From: Burkholderiaceae bacterium
Lineage (GTDB): Bacteria; Pseudomonadota; Gammaproteobacteria; Burkholderiales; Burkholderiaceae_C
Assembly (NCBI GenBank): GCA_016790575.1
Contig: JAEUOU010000006.1
Coordinates: forward strand, 120,737-184,736
Direction: 5' to 3'
Length of the DNA: 64,000 nt
In this document: positions 17,889-27,151 of the stretch, piece by piece
How the letters are laid out: each line of letters begins with the position of its first letter
Numbering within the stretch: the first letter of the stretch is position 1
Program-made: the position numbers and the translations under genes
Notes under the pieces: model-generated
What the model was told of the DNA's origin: nothing
The model's database searches: none
Seen by the model: the letters and a program-made list of their open reading frames with translations, nothing else

Positions 17889-18698
17889 TCAGAGCGTCCG
17901 GTGGGCGACCGGCGTCTCCGGAACGGGGTATCCGGCCGCGCCAAAGGTTGACACCACGGCCTTGTGGGTGTCGAAATAGACCTGCCAATAGTGGTCGGTG
18001 TGGGTGTAGGGGCGTACACAAAGCAGCGGGCCTTCGGGCGTGAACTGCAAGATCTCGATGTCCGGCGCCGGGCTGGTCGCGACATTCGGGATGGCCACCA
18101 CCGCCGCCTTCAGACGGCTGATGGCGTCGCGCACGTCCACGCCGTTGGCCACCTTGGCGGTACAGTCGACACGCCGTACCGGCAGCACACTGAAGTTCTG
18201 GATGCTGTCGGAAAACACCTTGTTGTTGCCGACAATGGTGACCACGTTGTCCGGGGTGACGATGGTGGTACCGAACAGGCCCAGTTCCTTTACCGTTCCG
18301 GTAACGCCACCGGCGCAGACAAAATCACCCACCTTGTAGGGGCGCAGCACCTGCATGAACACCCCGGCGGCAAAATGGGTCAGCAGCCCGCCCCAGGCGG
18401 TGCCGATGGCCAGACCGGCGCCGGCCAGCAGCGCGGCAAAGGAAGTGGTCTTGACGCCGAAGATGTCCAGAATCGCCAGGATCAGGACAATGTTGAGAAT
18501 GACCGAAACAATGGATTTGAGGTAATTGGCCAGGGTTTCGTCCACCTTGCCGCCGCGGGCAAAGGCCCGGCCCAGCAGGTTGACGACCATGCCGATGAGC
18601 CAGCGGCCGACAATCCACGCGGCCAGTGCGCCCAGGACCTTCAGGCCAAAATCCATGCCTTGTGTGCTCAGAAACTGCCAGATGGCTTCCGTATTCAT
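17889..18698 (-). CDS. MscS-family mechanosensitive ion channel
   Basis: The 269-residue protein matches small MscS channels: three N-terminal transmembrane helices (about 18-105), then the pore-lining helix 3 rich in Gly/Ala (GAGLAIGTAWGGLLTHFAAG) and the beta-domain entrance VLRPYKVGDFVCAGGVTGTV. The cytoplasmic vestibule shows GLFGTTIVTPDNVVTIVGNN and VRRVDCTAKVANGVD. It opens under membrane tension to release solutes on hypo-osmotic shock. It is a single gene, convergent with tatD. Confidence 0.9.
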   Translation of the reverse strand: MNTEAIWQFLSTQGMDFGLKVLGALAAWIVGRWLIGMVVNLLGRAFARGGKVDETLANYLKSIVSVILNIVLILAILDIFGVKTTSFAALLAGAGLAIGTAWGGLLTHFAAGVFMQVLRPYKVGDFVCAGGVTGTVKELGLFGTTIVTPDNVVTIVGNNKVFSDSIQNFSVLPVRRVDCTAKVANGVDVRDAISRLKAAVVAIPNVATSPAPDIEILQFTPEGPLLCVRPYTHTDHYWQVYFDTHKAVVSTFGAAGYPVPETPVAHRTL

Positions 18699-18910
18699 GT
18701 CCGAACTCCTTGGTGATGCAAAGGTGCCATCATGCCCAGTCCGGTGACCGTTTCACGACAGGCGGGCACCGACCCGGGCACCCGGGGCGGCCGCCCGTGA
18801 TTTGCGACACTGGTGTGTTGCTGGTGTGGCGCCACTTTTGTGGGGCTGCCCGGCGCGTGGACTTTGAACCGCCTGGACTGCCGGCCTGAAGGGCAGCATT
18901 TTTTATCGAC

Positions 18911-19678
18911 ATGGCACGAACCCCCCGAAAAACCAGCCCCCCCTTGCCCGACGTCAACTTCTCCGACTGGGGCGACCGGCGCTACCTGCACCTGGGCACC
19001 GAATGGGTGCAGGGTTCCATGCGTCTGGACGCGCCCTACGAGCTCGATCTGGAGTACGTCCAGCGCATGATGGCCTGGCTGCTGTTTGTCGACCCGGCCA
19101 GCGTCGCGCGCCGGCACGCCATGCAGTTCGGGCTGGGCGCGGCGGCGTTGACCAAGTTCTGTCGCAAGACGCTGCGGACCCGGACCACGGCCATTGAACT
19201 CAACCCACAGGTGGTTGCGGCCTGCCGCCTGTGGTTCAAGCTGCCCGCCGACGATTCGCGCCTGTCGGTGGTGCTCGGCGATGCGGCCGAAGTCGCGGCC
19301 AGCGACCATTGGCGAGGCACGGTGGACGCGCTGCAGGTGGACCTGTATGACCAGGAAGCGGCCGCCCCGGTGCTCGACGACGAGGACTTTTACCGCCACT
19401 GCCGAATGCTGCTGACCGAGGATGGCGCCATGACCGTGAACCTGTTCGGCCGATCCTCCAGCTACGAGCGCAGCCTGGAGAAGATCTCGGCCGCCTTCGG
19501 CGCCGAGGCGGTCTGGGCCTTCAAGCCGACGCGCGAAGGCAACACGGTGGTGCTGGCGCAGCGCACGCCCTGCCGCCCCAAACGTGCCGAACTTGCCGAA
19601 CGCGCACAATCCATCGAAACTCGCTGGCGTCTGCCGGCGTCCAAATGGCTGCGAGTCTTCAAACCCGTCCACCGATGA
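18911..19678 (+). CDS. Spermidine-synthase-like Rossmann protein
   Basis: A 255-residue methyltransferase-fold protein of the SpeE superfamily. The SAM/dcSAM-type glycine loop reads MQFGLGAAALTKFC, followed by TTAIELNPQVVAACR, the acidic segment VVLGDAAEVAAS, and VDALQVDLYDQE where SpeE has its catalytic Asp region. True spermidine synthases have a more Gly-rich GGGDG loop and an N-terminal beta domain, both reduced here, so aminopropyl transfer is uncertain. The ATGA overlap with the following GspE/PilB-type ATPase gene suggests a fixed two-gene unit. Confidence 0.7.
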   Translation: MARTPRKTSPPLPDVNFSDWGDRRYLHLGTEWVQGSMRLDAPYELDLEYVQRMMAWLLFVDPASVARRHAMQFGLGAAALTKFCRKTLRTRTTAIELNPQVVAACRLWFKLPADDSRLSVVLGDAAEVAASDHWRGTVDALQVDLYDQEAAAPVLDDEDFYRHCRMLLTEDGAMTVNLFGRSSSYERSLEKISAAFGAEAVWAFKPTREGNTVVLAQRTPCRPKRAELAERAQSIETRWRLPASKWLRVFKPVHR

Positions 19679-21480
19679 AACCACCGCCTTCTCCCACAGC
19701 CCTGTCGCGCAGCGCCCATGTCGGTCCCCTGGACTGGCGCAAGCTGCTGGAATGGATGCTGGCCGACGGTGTCATCACCGATGCCGAAGCCCGGCGCACG
19801 ATGGCGCGCTGCTCCCAGGCGGAAAGTGTGCAGCATCCGCTGGTACGGCTGGCCAGTGTCGGCGTTCAGCGTGCCGGTGACAACCGGCCCATGGACGTCG
19901 AGGCGCTGACCCAGTGGCTGGCCGGCCATGTCGGCATGGACTACCTGCGCATTGACCCCCTCAAGGTCGATGTCGGCCGGGTGTCCGACACCATGAGCGC
20001 CGCCTATGCCGAGCGCCACCGGGTTCTGCCGGTGCAGGTGACCGCGCAGGAGGTGGTGGTGGCCACGTCCGAGCCCTTCATCACCGACTGGGTGGCCGAG
20101 GTGGAGCGCCAGTCCCGCCGGTCGGTGCGGCTGGTGTTGTCCAACCCCGGCGAAATCCAGCGCTACACGGCCGAATTCTTTGCGCTGGCCCGCTCGGTGC
20201 GTGCGGTGCAGAAGGCCGGTGCCAACAATGGTGCCGGCAGTTTCGAGCAACTGGTCGAGCTCGGCCGCAGCAACCGCCAGCTCGACGCCAACGACCAGGG
20301 CGTGGTGCAGGTGGTGGACTGGCTGTGGAGCTACGCCTTTGACCAGCGGGCCAGCGACATCCACCTGGAGCCCCGGCGCGAGCAGGGCGTGATCCGCTTT
20401 CGCATCGACGGCGTGCTGCACCCGGTCTACCAGGTGCCGATCGGGGTGCTCAACGCCATGACCTCGCGCATCAAGCTGCTCGGCCGCATGGACGTGATGG
20501 AAAAGCGTCGCCCGCAGGACGGCCGCATCAAGACCCGTCGCCCGCAGGGGGGCGCCGGCCGCAGCGACGAGGTGGAGATGCGCCTGTCCACACTGCCCAC
20601 CGCCTTCGGAGAGAAGATGGTGATGCGGATTTTTGATCCCGACACCACCGTCAAGGATCTGTCCGATCTGGGCTTTTCGGCCCATGACGCGGAGCGCTGG
20701 GAATCGCTGGTGAAGCGGCCGTATGGCATCGTGCTGGTCACGGGGCCGACCGGCTCCGGCAAGACCACCACGCTGTATTCCACGTTGCGCCGGGTGGCCA
20801 CCGAAGCGGTCAATGTCAGCACCGTCGAAGACCCGATCGAAATGATCGAACCGGCCTTCAACCAGACGCAAGTGCAACCCCAGCTGGATTTCGGCTTTGC
20901 CGAGGGCCTGCGCGCACTGATGCGCCAGGACCCGGACATCATCATGGTGGGCGAAATCCGCGACCTGGAGACGGCAGAGATGGCCATCCAGGCCGCGCTG
21001 ACCGGGCACCTGGTGTTCTCGACCCTGCACACCAACGACGCGCCCTCGGCCATTACCCGGCTGCAGGAGCTGGGTGTGCCGTCCTATCTGATCAATGCCA
21101 CGGTGCTGGGGGTGCTGGCGCAACGGCTGGTGCGGACCCTGTGCGTGAACTGCAAGGAAGCCGACGAGGGCAACGACGGCACCCTCACGGCCGAGGCCAT
21201 CAAACCCTGGAAACTCAGCGGCGGCTACCGCCCCTACCGGCCGGTGGGGTGTGTCGACTGCCGCATGACTGGCTTCCTGGGCCGCATGGGCCTGTATGAA
21301 CTGCTGGTGATCAGCGAGTCCTTCAAGCAGCAGGTCACCGCCGGCGCCGGGCTGGAGGCATTGCGCCGCCAGGCCGTGACGGACGGCATGCGCCCCCTGC
21401 GGCTGGCCGGCTCGTTGCGGGTGGCCGAAGGGGTGACGACCCTGGATGAAGTGCTGTCGAACACGCCCCCCCTGGACTGA
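19675..21480 (+). CDS. GspE/PilB-type secretion or pilus assembly ATPase
   Basis: A 601-residue ATPase. The N-terminal GspE_N-like region (about 15-180) includes HVGMDYLRIDPLKVD and LPVQVTAQEVVVATSEPF. The motor domain has FDQRASDIHLEPRREQGVIR, Walker A VTGPTGSGKTTTLYST, the Asp box STVEDPIEM, Walker B DPDIIMVGEIRDLETAE and the His box GHLVFSTLHTNDAPSA. A tetracysteine zinc motif (LCVNCKE then GCVDCR) follows, as in GspE/PilB. No other secretion or pilus gene is adjacent, which is unusual. Its ATG overlaps the stop of the spermidine-synthase-like gene. Confidence 0.85.
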   Translation: MKPPPSPTALSRSAHVGPLDWRKLLEWMLADGVITDAEARRTMARCSQAESVQHPLVRLASVGVQRAGDNRPMDVEALTQWLAGHVGMDYLRIDPLKVDVGRVSDTMSAAYAERHRVLPVQVTAQEVVVATSEPFITDWVAEVERQSRRSVRLVLSNPGEIQRYTAEFFALARSVRAVQKAGANNGAGSFEQLVELGRSNRQLDANDQGVVQVVDWLWSYAFDQRASDIHLEPRREQGVIRFRIDGVLHPVYQVPIGVLNAMTSRIKLLGRMDVMEKRRPQDGRIKTRRPQGGAGRSDEVEMRLSTLPTAFGEKMVMRIFDPDTTVKDLSDLGFSAHDAERWESLVKRPYGIVLVTGPTGSGKTTTLYSTLRRVATEAVNVSTVEDPIEMIEPAFNQTQVQPQLDFGFAEGLRALMRQDPDIIMVGEIRDLETAEMAIQAALTGHLVFSTLHTNDAPSAITRLQELGVPSYLINATVLGVLAQRLVRTLCVNCKEADEGNDGTLTAEAIKPWKLSGGYRPYRPVGCVDCRMTGFLGRMGLYELLVISESFKQQVTAGAGLEALRRQAVTDGMRPLRLAGSLRVAEGVTTLDEVLSNTPPLD

Positions 21481-21615
21481 GTGCCGTCCGCTGCACGTCC
21501 GGTGCGAGTCGCCCGGGGCGACACCGGGACCACACCATAGGTGGAACCCACATCGGGCGCAAGGCTTTTGACGTACACAATGGTGTCGTCCATTCGCCGG
21601 AAAAGGAGACACAGC

Positions 21616-22104
21616 GTGTTGATAAAAAGTGAGAAGGATTTCTTCTCGGGTTTGATGTTCACCATTGTGGGCGGCGCCTTTGCCTTCGGTGCCACGACCT
21701 ACAACATCGGTACCGGTGCCCGCATGGGGCCCGGCTATTTCCCGCTGCTGCTGGGTATCGTGCTGGCCATCCTGGGGATGATCATTACCGCCCAGGCGCT
21801 GATTTCCGGCCGGCCCGGCGGAGACAAGATCGGCGCCTTCGCCTGGCGACCGCTGTGTTTCATCATCGGCGCCAACCTGTTGTTCGGGGTGCTGCTGGGC
21901 GGTTTGCCCTCCATTGGCGTGCCGGCAATGGGCCTGATCGTCGCGATCTACGGCCTGACCCTGGTCGCCAGCCTGGCCGGTGAGCGTTTCAACTTCAAGG
22001 AAGTGCTGATCGTTGCCACCGTCCTCGCGCTCATGAGCTACGGCGCCTTCATCATGCTGCTCAAGCTGCAGTTCCCGGTCTGGCCGACCTTCATCACCGG
22101 CTGA
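21616..22104 (+). CDS. tctB: Tripartite tricarboxylate transporter small subunit TctB
   Basis: A 162-residue membrane protein with four predicted helices, matching the TctB family: DFFSGLMFTIVGGAFAFGA, then YNIGTGARMGPGYFPLLLG and a terminal LLKLQFPVWPTFITG. The GTG start is chosen because AAGGAG lies six to seven bases upstream and the family begins near this point. The large subunit follows 11 bp downstream. No TctC receptor gene adjoins, so a separately encoded Bug protein must supply substrate. Confidence 0.9.
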   Translation: MLIKSEKDFFSGLMFTIVGGAFAFGATTYNIGTGARMGPGYFPLLLGIVLAILGMIITAQALISGRPGGDKIGAFAWRPLCFIIGANLLFGVLLGGLPSIGVPAMGLIVAIYGLTLVASLAGERFNFKEVLIVATVLALMSYGAFIMLLKLQFPVWPTFITG

Positions 22105-22115
22105 GGAAACCCGTC

Positions 22116-23627
22116 ATGGATCTGATCAACAACCTGACGCTGGGTTTCGGCGTCGCCTTCACATTCCAGAACCTGATCTATGCCTTCATCGGTTGCCTGC
22201 TGGGCACCCTGATCGGCGTGTTGCCGGGCCTCGGGCCGGTGGCCACCATTGCCATGCTGCTGCCGGCCACCTACGCCTTGCCGCCGCTGGCGGCGCTGAT
22301 CATGCTGGCCGGCATCTATTACGGGGCCCAGTACGGTGGCTCCACCACCGCGATTCTGGTCAACCTGCCGGGTGAATCGTCCTCGGTGGTGACGGTGCTG
22401 GACGGCTACCAGATGGCGCGCAAGGGGCGGGCAGGGCCCGCGCTGGCGGCGGCCGGTCTGGGCTCGTTCTTCGCCGGTTGTGTGGGCACGCTGATCCTGG
22501 CGGCCTTTGCGGCGCCGCTGACCGAAGTGGCCTTCAAGTTCGGCCCGGCCGAATACTTCTCGCTGATGATCCTGGGTCTGATCGGCGCGGTGGTGCTGGC
22601 CTCGGGCTCGCTGCTCAAGGCGGTCGCCATGATCGTGCTGGGCCTGCTGCTGGGCCTGGTGGGCACGGACGTCAATTCGGGCGTGGCACGCTTCTCGTTC
22701 GACATCCCCGAACTGACCGACGGCATCGGCTTCATCGTGATCGCCATGGGCGTCTTCGGCTACGGCGAGATCATCCAGAACCTGTCGCATTCGGAAGAAA
22801 AACGTGAGGTGTTCACCGGCAAGGTCACCCACATCTACCCGTCGATGGAAGACTTCAAGCGCATGACCCCGGCGGTTTTGCGGGGTACCGCACTGGGTTC
22901 CGCGCTGGGCATCCTGCCCGGCGGTGGCGCGCTGCTGGCCGCGTTTGCGGCCTACACCATCGAAAAGAAGACCAAACTCAAGCCGGGCGAGGTCCCCTTC
23001 GGTCAGGGCAACATCCGTGGCGTGGCCGCGCCCGAGTCGGCCAACAACGCCGGCTCGCAGACCTCCTTCATCCCGCTGCTCACGCTGGGTATTCCGCCCA
23101 ACGCGGTGATGGCGCTGATGGTCGGCGCCATGACCATCCACAACATCCAGCCCGGCCCGCAGGTCATGACCAGCAACCCCGAGCTGTTCTGGGGCCTGAT
23201 CGCCTCGATGTGGATCGGCAACCTGATGCTCGTGGTCCTGAACCTGCCGCTGATCGGCATCTGGATCAAGCTGCTCACCGTGCCCTACCGCTGGCTGTTC
23301 CCGGCCATTGTGCTGTTCTGTGCGATTGGTGTGTACTCCACCAACAACAACACCTGGGACATCTGGATGGTGGCGCTGTTCGGGGTGATCGGCTACCTGT
23401 TCATCAAGCTCGGCACGGAGCCGGCGCCGCTGCTGCTCGGTTTCATCCTCGGGCCGATGATGGAAGAAAACCTGCGCCGGGCCCTGTTGCTGTCGCGGGG
23501 CGACTGGAGCGTGTTTGTGACCCGTCCGCTCTCCGCCGGCCTGCTGGCTGCCGCCTTTATATTGCTGGTGGTCGTACTCTCTCCGAGCGTGAAGTCCAAG
23601 CGCGAGGAAGCCTTCGTCGAGGAATAA
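22116..23627 (+). CDS. tctA: Tripartite tricarboxylate transporter large permease TctA
   Basis: A 503-residue permease with about eleven to twelve transmembrane helices. TctA signatures include GCLLGTLIGVLPGLGPVATI, AGIYYGAQYGGSTTAILVNLPGE and the mirrored second-half motif LGILPGGGALLAAFAAYTIEKK with APESANNAGSQTSFIPLLTLG. These repeated Gly/Pro-rich loops are thought to line the substrate path. Transport of a di- or tricarboxylate driven by the ion gradient is expected. A terminator-like hairpin follows shortly after the stop. Confidence 0.93.
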   Translation: MDLINNLTLGFGVAFTFQNLIYAFIGCLLGTLIGVLPGLGPVATIAMLLPATYALPPLAALIMLAGIYYGAQYGGSTTAILVNLPGESSSVVTVLDGYQMARKGRAGPALAAAGLGSFFAGCVGTLILAAFAAPLTEVAFKFGPAEYFSLMILGLIGAVVLASGSLLKAVAMIVLGLLLGLVGTDVNSGVARFSFDIPELTDGIGFIVIAMGVFGYGEIIQNLSHSEEKREVFTGKVTHIYPSMEDFKRMTPAVLRGTALGSALGILPGGGALLAAFAAYTIEKKTKLKPGEVPFGQGNIRGVAAPESANNAGSQTSFIPLLTLGIPPNAVMALMVGAMTIHNIQPGPQVMTSNPELFWGLIASMWIGNLMLVVLNLPLIGIWIKLLTVPYRWLFPAIVLFCAIGVYSTNNNTWDIWMVALFGVIGYLFIKLGTEPAPLLLGFILGPMMEENLRRALLLSRGDWSVFVTRPLSAGLLAAAFILLVVVLSPSVKSKREEAFVEE

Positions 23628-23648
23628 GCCGCGTGCAGGCGTTCCGGC

Positions 23649-23670
23649 AACGGCACCTTCGGGTGCCGTT
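23649..23670 (+). terminator. Hairpin terminator after tctA
   Basis: AACGGCACC-TTCG-GGTGCCGTT forms a perfect 9-bp stem with a UUCG tetraloop 21 bases after the tctA stop, followed by GTTGTCTG. The U tract is short, so termination may be only partly intrinsic. Confidence 0.75.
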
Positions 23671-23753
23671 GTTGTCTGCGCCGCGCCAGGAAACCGGGCT
23701 GACGACCGGGTGACTGCAGCCCGGATCGTCCACTTTCATAATCCCCCACCGCC

Positions 23754-25373
23754 ATGCTCGATTTCACTACCCCGTATCCCAGCGCGCGCCTGCCGGTGTT
23801 TGCCCGCAACCTCGTGGCCACCTCGCACCCGCTGGCGGCGCAGGCGGGGCTGCGCATGCTGGCGCAGGGTGGCAACGCGGTGGACGCCGCCATTGCCACC
23901 GCCGCCGCCATGACGGTGTGCGAACCCGTCAGCAACGGCCTGGGCAGCGACGCGTTCTGCATCCTGTGGGACGGGCAGGCGCTGCACGGCCTCAACGCCA
24001 GCGGCCGGGCACCGGCGGCCTGGACGCCGGACTATTTCCACCGCCGCTACGGCACCGGTGCCCGCACCCCGCCCAAGCGCGGCATGGATGCCGTCACCGT
24101 GCCCGGCGCCGTCAGTGCCTGGGCGGCGCTGAGCGAACGGTTCGGCCGCCTGCCGTTTGCCGACCTGATGGCACCGGCGGCCGAGATCGCCGAGCGCGGC
24201 TATGCCGTGCCGGTGGTGGTGCAGCGCAAATGGGCTGCCGCGGTGGCCGAGCTGCAAGGCCAGCCCGGCTTTGCCGGCAGTTTTTTGCCCAACGGGCGGG
24301 CGCCGCAGGTGGGCGAGCGGTTCCGTTTTCCGGCCGCGGCGCGGGCCCTGCGGGCCATCGGCGACACCCGGGGCGCCGCGTTTTACCAGGGCGAGATTGC
24401 CCAGGCCATCGCGCGTTTTTCCGCTGCGCAGGGTGGCAGCCTCACCGCGGCCGACCTGGCTGCCCACCGCCCCGAGTGGGTGACGCCGCTGGCGCAGGAC
24501 TACCGGGGGTACAGCCTGCATGAAATCCCGCCCAGCGGCCAGGGCATCGCGGCGCAGATGGCGCTGGGCATGCTGCAGCATTTCGACCTGGCCAGCCTGC
24601 CGCCCGACGGCGTGGCCGCGCAGCACCTGCAGATCGAGGCCATGAAGCTCGCCTTCGCCGACGTCTACCGCTACGTGGCCGAGCCCTCGTCGATGGCGGT
24701 GACCGCCGCGCAAATGCTCGATGGCGCCTACCTGCACAGCCGTGCCCGACGGATCGACATGACACAGGCGCAGGATTTCGGCCCCGGCAACCCGGCCCGG
24801 GGCGGCACCATCTACCTCACCGCCGCGGACGAGCGCGGCATGATGGTCAGCTTCATCCAGAGCAACTACATGGGCTTCGGCTCGGGCTGTGTCGAGCCCA
24901 GCTTCGGCATCAGCCTGCAAAACCGCGGCCACGGCTTCAGCACCGATCCGGCCGGACCGAACCCGGCCAACCTGGTGGCGCCGGGCAAACGGCCGTTTCA
25001 CACCATCATCCCGGCATTCCTGACGAAAGACGGCCAGCCGGTGATGAGTTTCGGCGTGATGGGCGCCAACATGCAGCCGCAAGGCCATGTGCAGACCCTG
25101 GTGCGCATGATCGACCACGGCCAGAACCCGCAGGCTGCCTGTGACGCGCCACGCTGGCGGGTCAACACCGGGCTGGACATCAACGTCGAAGCCGCCATGG
25201 ACCCGGCCACGGTGGCGGGCCTGCGTGCCCTGGGCCACCACATCGGGGTCATCGACGACCCCTACCAGGATTTCGGCGCCGGCCAGTTCATCTGGCGCCT
25301 GGGCGATCCGGGCGCAGAAGGCTACGTGGCCGCCAGCGACCCGCGACGGGATGGGCAGGCCGTTGGTTTCTGA
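23754..25373 (+). CDS. Gamma-glutamyltransferase/cephalosporin acylase-family Ntn hydrolase
   Basis: A 539-residue protein of the Ggt family. N-terminal motifs are ATSHPLAAQAGLRMLAQGGNAVDAAIA and NGLGSDAFCILWDG; the autoprocessing site is ARGGTIYLTAADERGMMVSFIQ, with the Thr expected to become the nucleophile of the small subunit, followed by NYMGFGSG. The GKRPFHTIIPAF and GVMGANMQPQGH blocks also fit. Classical GGT has TTHxxVxD at the processing site; this GTIYL version belongs to a related subgroup of unproven substrate. No signal peptide is seen, so it may be cytoplasmic. An EamA exporter gene overlaps its end. Confidence 0.82.
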   Translation: MLDFTTPYPSARLPVFARNLVATSHPLAAQAGLRMLAQGGNAVDAAIATAAAMTVCEPVSNGLGSDAFCILWDGQALHGLNASGRAPAAWTPDYFHRRYGTGARTPPKRGMDAVTVPGAVSAWAALSERFGRLPFADLMAPAAEIAERGYAVPVVVQRKWAAAVAELQGQPGFAGSFLPNGRAPQVGERFRFPAAARALRAIGDTRGAAFYQGEIAQAIARFSAAQGGSLTAADLAAHRPEWVTPLAQDYRGYSLHEIPPSGQGIAAQMALGMLQHFDLASLPPDGVAAQHLQIEAMKLAFADVYRYVAEPSSMAVTAAQMLDGAYLHSRARRIDMTQAQDFGPGNPARGGTIYLTAADERGMMVSFIQSNYMGFGSGCVEPSFGISLQNRGHGFSTDPAGPNPANLVAPGKRPFHTIIPAFLTKDGQPVMSFGVMGANMQPQGHVQTLVRMIDHGQNPQAACDAPRWRVNTGLDINVEAAMDPATVAGLRALGHHIGVIDDPYQDFGAGQFIWRLGDPGAEGYVAASDPRRDGQAVGF

Positions 25374-26289
25374 ACGTCCCCCCAGCTTTCTCCCCGGCCT
25401 GGCGCTGGCCGCGGCCGGCTCCATCGCGTTCAGCGGCAAGGCCATCATCGTCAAGCTGGCCTACCGGCACGGGGTGGACGCCGTCACCCTGCTGATGTAC
25501 CGCATGCTGTTTGCGCTGCCGCTGTTTGCCCTGATGGCCTGGTGGGCCGGGCGGGGCAAACCGCGGCTTACCGGGCGTGAGGCGGTTGGCGTGTTGTGGC
25601 TGGGGTTCACCGGCTACTACCTGGCCAGCTACCTGGACTTTGTCGGCCTGCAGTACATCACCGCCTCGCTGGAGCGGCTGATTCTGTACCTCAACCCCAC
25701 GCTGGTGCTGCTGCTGGGCTGGGTGCTGTATGGCCAGCGCATCGGCCGCCACCGGGCGGTGGGCATGGCGGTGAGCTACTGCGGCGTGGTGCTGGTGTTC
25801 GGCCACCAGCTCACGCTGGACGGCAAGGCCGTGGCCTGGGGTTCGCTGCTGGTGTTTCTCAGCACCATCAGCTACGCGCTGTACCTGAGCTACAGCGGCG
25901 AGCTGGTGCGCCGCCTGGGCGCCCTGCGCCTGGCCGGCCTGGCCACCACCGTGGCCTGTGTGCTGTGCATCGCGCAGTTTGCGTTGCTGCGGCCGCTGGC
26001 GTCGGCGGCGGTGCCGGCGCCGGTGCTGTGGCTGTCGCTGCTCAATGCCACCCTGTGCACCGCGCTGCCGGTGCTGCTGGTGATGATGGCCATCGAGCGC
26101 ATCGGCCCCGGCCTGACCGCCCAGACCGGCATGATCGGCCCCATGGCCACCATCTTCATGGGTGTGCTGCTGCTGGACGAGCCGCTCAACACCTGGGTCA
26201 TTGCCGGCACCGTGCTGGTGGTGGCGGGCGTGTTTGTCGTGACCCGCATGCCGCGCCCGGCCACGCCGCGGGTCGATGACCCGGCCTGA
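25351..26289 (+). CDS. EamA/DMT-superfamily transporter
   Basis: A 312-residue membrane protein of ten predicted helices in two EamA repeats: first repeat from FLPGLALAAAGSIAFSGKAI to RAVGMAVSYCGVVLVFG, second from GSLLVFLSTISYALYLSYS to VIAGTVLVVAGVFVVTR. The conserved end-of-repeat motif GPMATIFMGVLLLDEPLNTW is clear. Members export metabolites or amino acids. The ATG overlaps the gamma-glutamyltransferase-like gene by 23 bp, so products of that enzyme are candidate substrates. Confidence 0.87.
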   Translation: MGRPLVSERPPSFLPGLALAAAGSIAFSGKAIIVKLAYRHGVDAVTLLMYRMLFALPLFALMAWWAGRGKPRLTGREAVGVLWLGFTGYYLASYLDFVGLQYITASLERLILYLNPTLVLLLGWVLYGQRIGRHRAVGMAVSYCGVVLVFGHQLTLDGKAVAWGSLLVFLSTISYALYLSYSGELVRRLGALRLAGLATTVACVLCIAQFALLRPLASAAVPAPVLWLSLLNATLCTALPVLLVMMAIERIGPGLTAQTGMIGPMATIFMGVLLLDEPLNTWVIAGTVLVVAGVFVVTRMPRPATPRVDDPA

Positions 26290-26328
26290 ACCCCTTTTTT
26301 TTCGCATCACCGACAAGGAGACACCACC

Positions 26329-27129
26329 ATGGATCTGGGCATTACAGGCAAATGGGCGCTGGTCTGCGGCGCCAGCAAAGGGCTGGGCCGCGGCTGCGCG
26401 CTGGCGCTGGTGCGCGAGGGCGCACATGTGGTCATTGTGGCGCGCGGTGCCGAGGCGCTGGCCCGCACCGCGGGCGAGCTGCGCGCGCAGGCCGCGTCGG
26501 GGGCGCAGGTGATTGCCGTGGCGGCCGACATCACCACCGCCGAAGGCCGCGCCGCCGTTTTTGGCGTGGCCGGGGGCCCGGGCACTGACTTTGACATCGT
26601 CGTCACCAATGCCGGCGGCCCGCCCCCCGGTGACTTCCGCGACTGGGACCGCGACGCGTGGCTCCGGGCGGTGGACGCCAACATGCTCACCCCCATCGAA
26701 CTCATCAAGGCCACGGTGGACGGCATGGCCGCGCGCGGCTTCGGGCGCATCGTCAACATCACCTCCAGCGCGGTGAAGGCGCCGATCGACATCCTGGGCC
26801 TGTCCAACGGCGCGCGCAGCGGCCTGACCGGCTTTGTGGCCGGCGTGGCCCGCAGCGGCATCGCGGCCCAGGGCGTCACCCTCAACAACCTGCTGCCCGG
26901 CAAGTTCGACACCGACCGCATCGCCACCACGCTGCAGGCGGCCGCCGCCAAAACCGGTAAAAGCGTGGACGACATCCGCCGCGCCCAGCAGGCGCAGATC
27001 CCCGCCGGCCGCTACGGCACCCCCGAGGAGTTCGGCGCCATCTGCGCCTTCCTGTGCAGCCAGCAGGCGGCCTACATCACCGGGCAGAACATCCTGCCCG
27101 ACGGCGGCGCCTACCCCGGCACGTACTGA
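26329..27129 (+). CDS. Short-chain dehydrogenase family protein with altered catalytic motif
   Basis: A 266-residue Rossmann protein. The cofactor loop CGASKGLGRGCAL and the NAGGPPPG motif are intact, and the C-terminal SQQAAYITGQNILPDGG is typical of FabG-like SDRs. S146/S147 occupy the catalytic serine position, but the expected Tyr and Lys 13 and 17 residues later are missing: the region reads LGLSNGARSGL, placing N160 (or S159) and R163/S164 there. A subgroup of SDRs shares this LSN-x-AR pattern, so it may be a lineage feature rather than decay. GGAG lies ten bases before the start. Confidence 0.8.
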   Translation: MDLGITGKWALVCGASKGLGRGCALALVREGAHVVIVARGAEALARTAGELRAQAASGAQVIAVAADITTAEGRAAVFGVAGGPGTDFDIVVTNAGGPPPGDFRDWDRDAWLRAVDANMLTPIELIKATVDGMAARGFGRIVNITSSAVKAPIDILGLSNGARSGLTGFVAGVARSGIAAQGVTLNNLLPGKFDTDRIATTLQAAAAKTGKSVDDIRRAQQAQIPAGRYGTPEEFGAICAFLCSQQAAYITGQNILPDGGAYPGTY

Positions 27130-27151
27130 ACCCGCCGGTGCAGGGGCCGCC

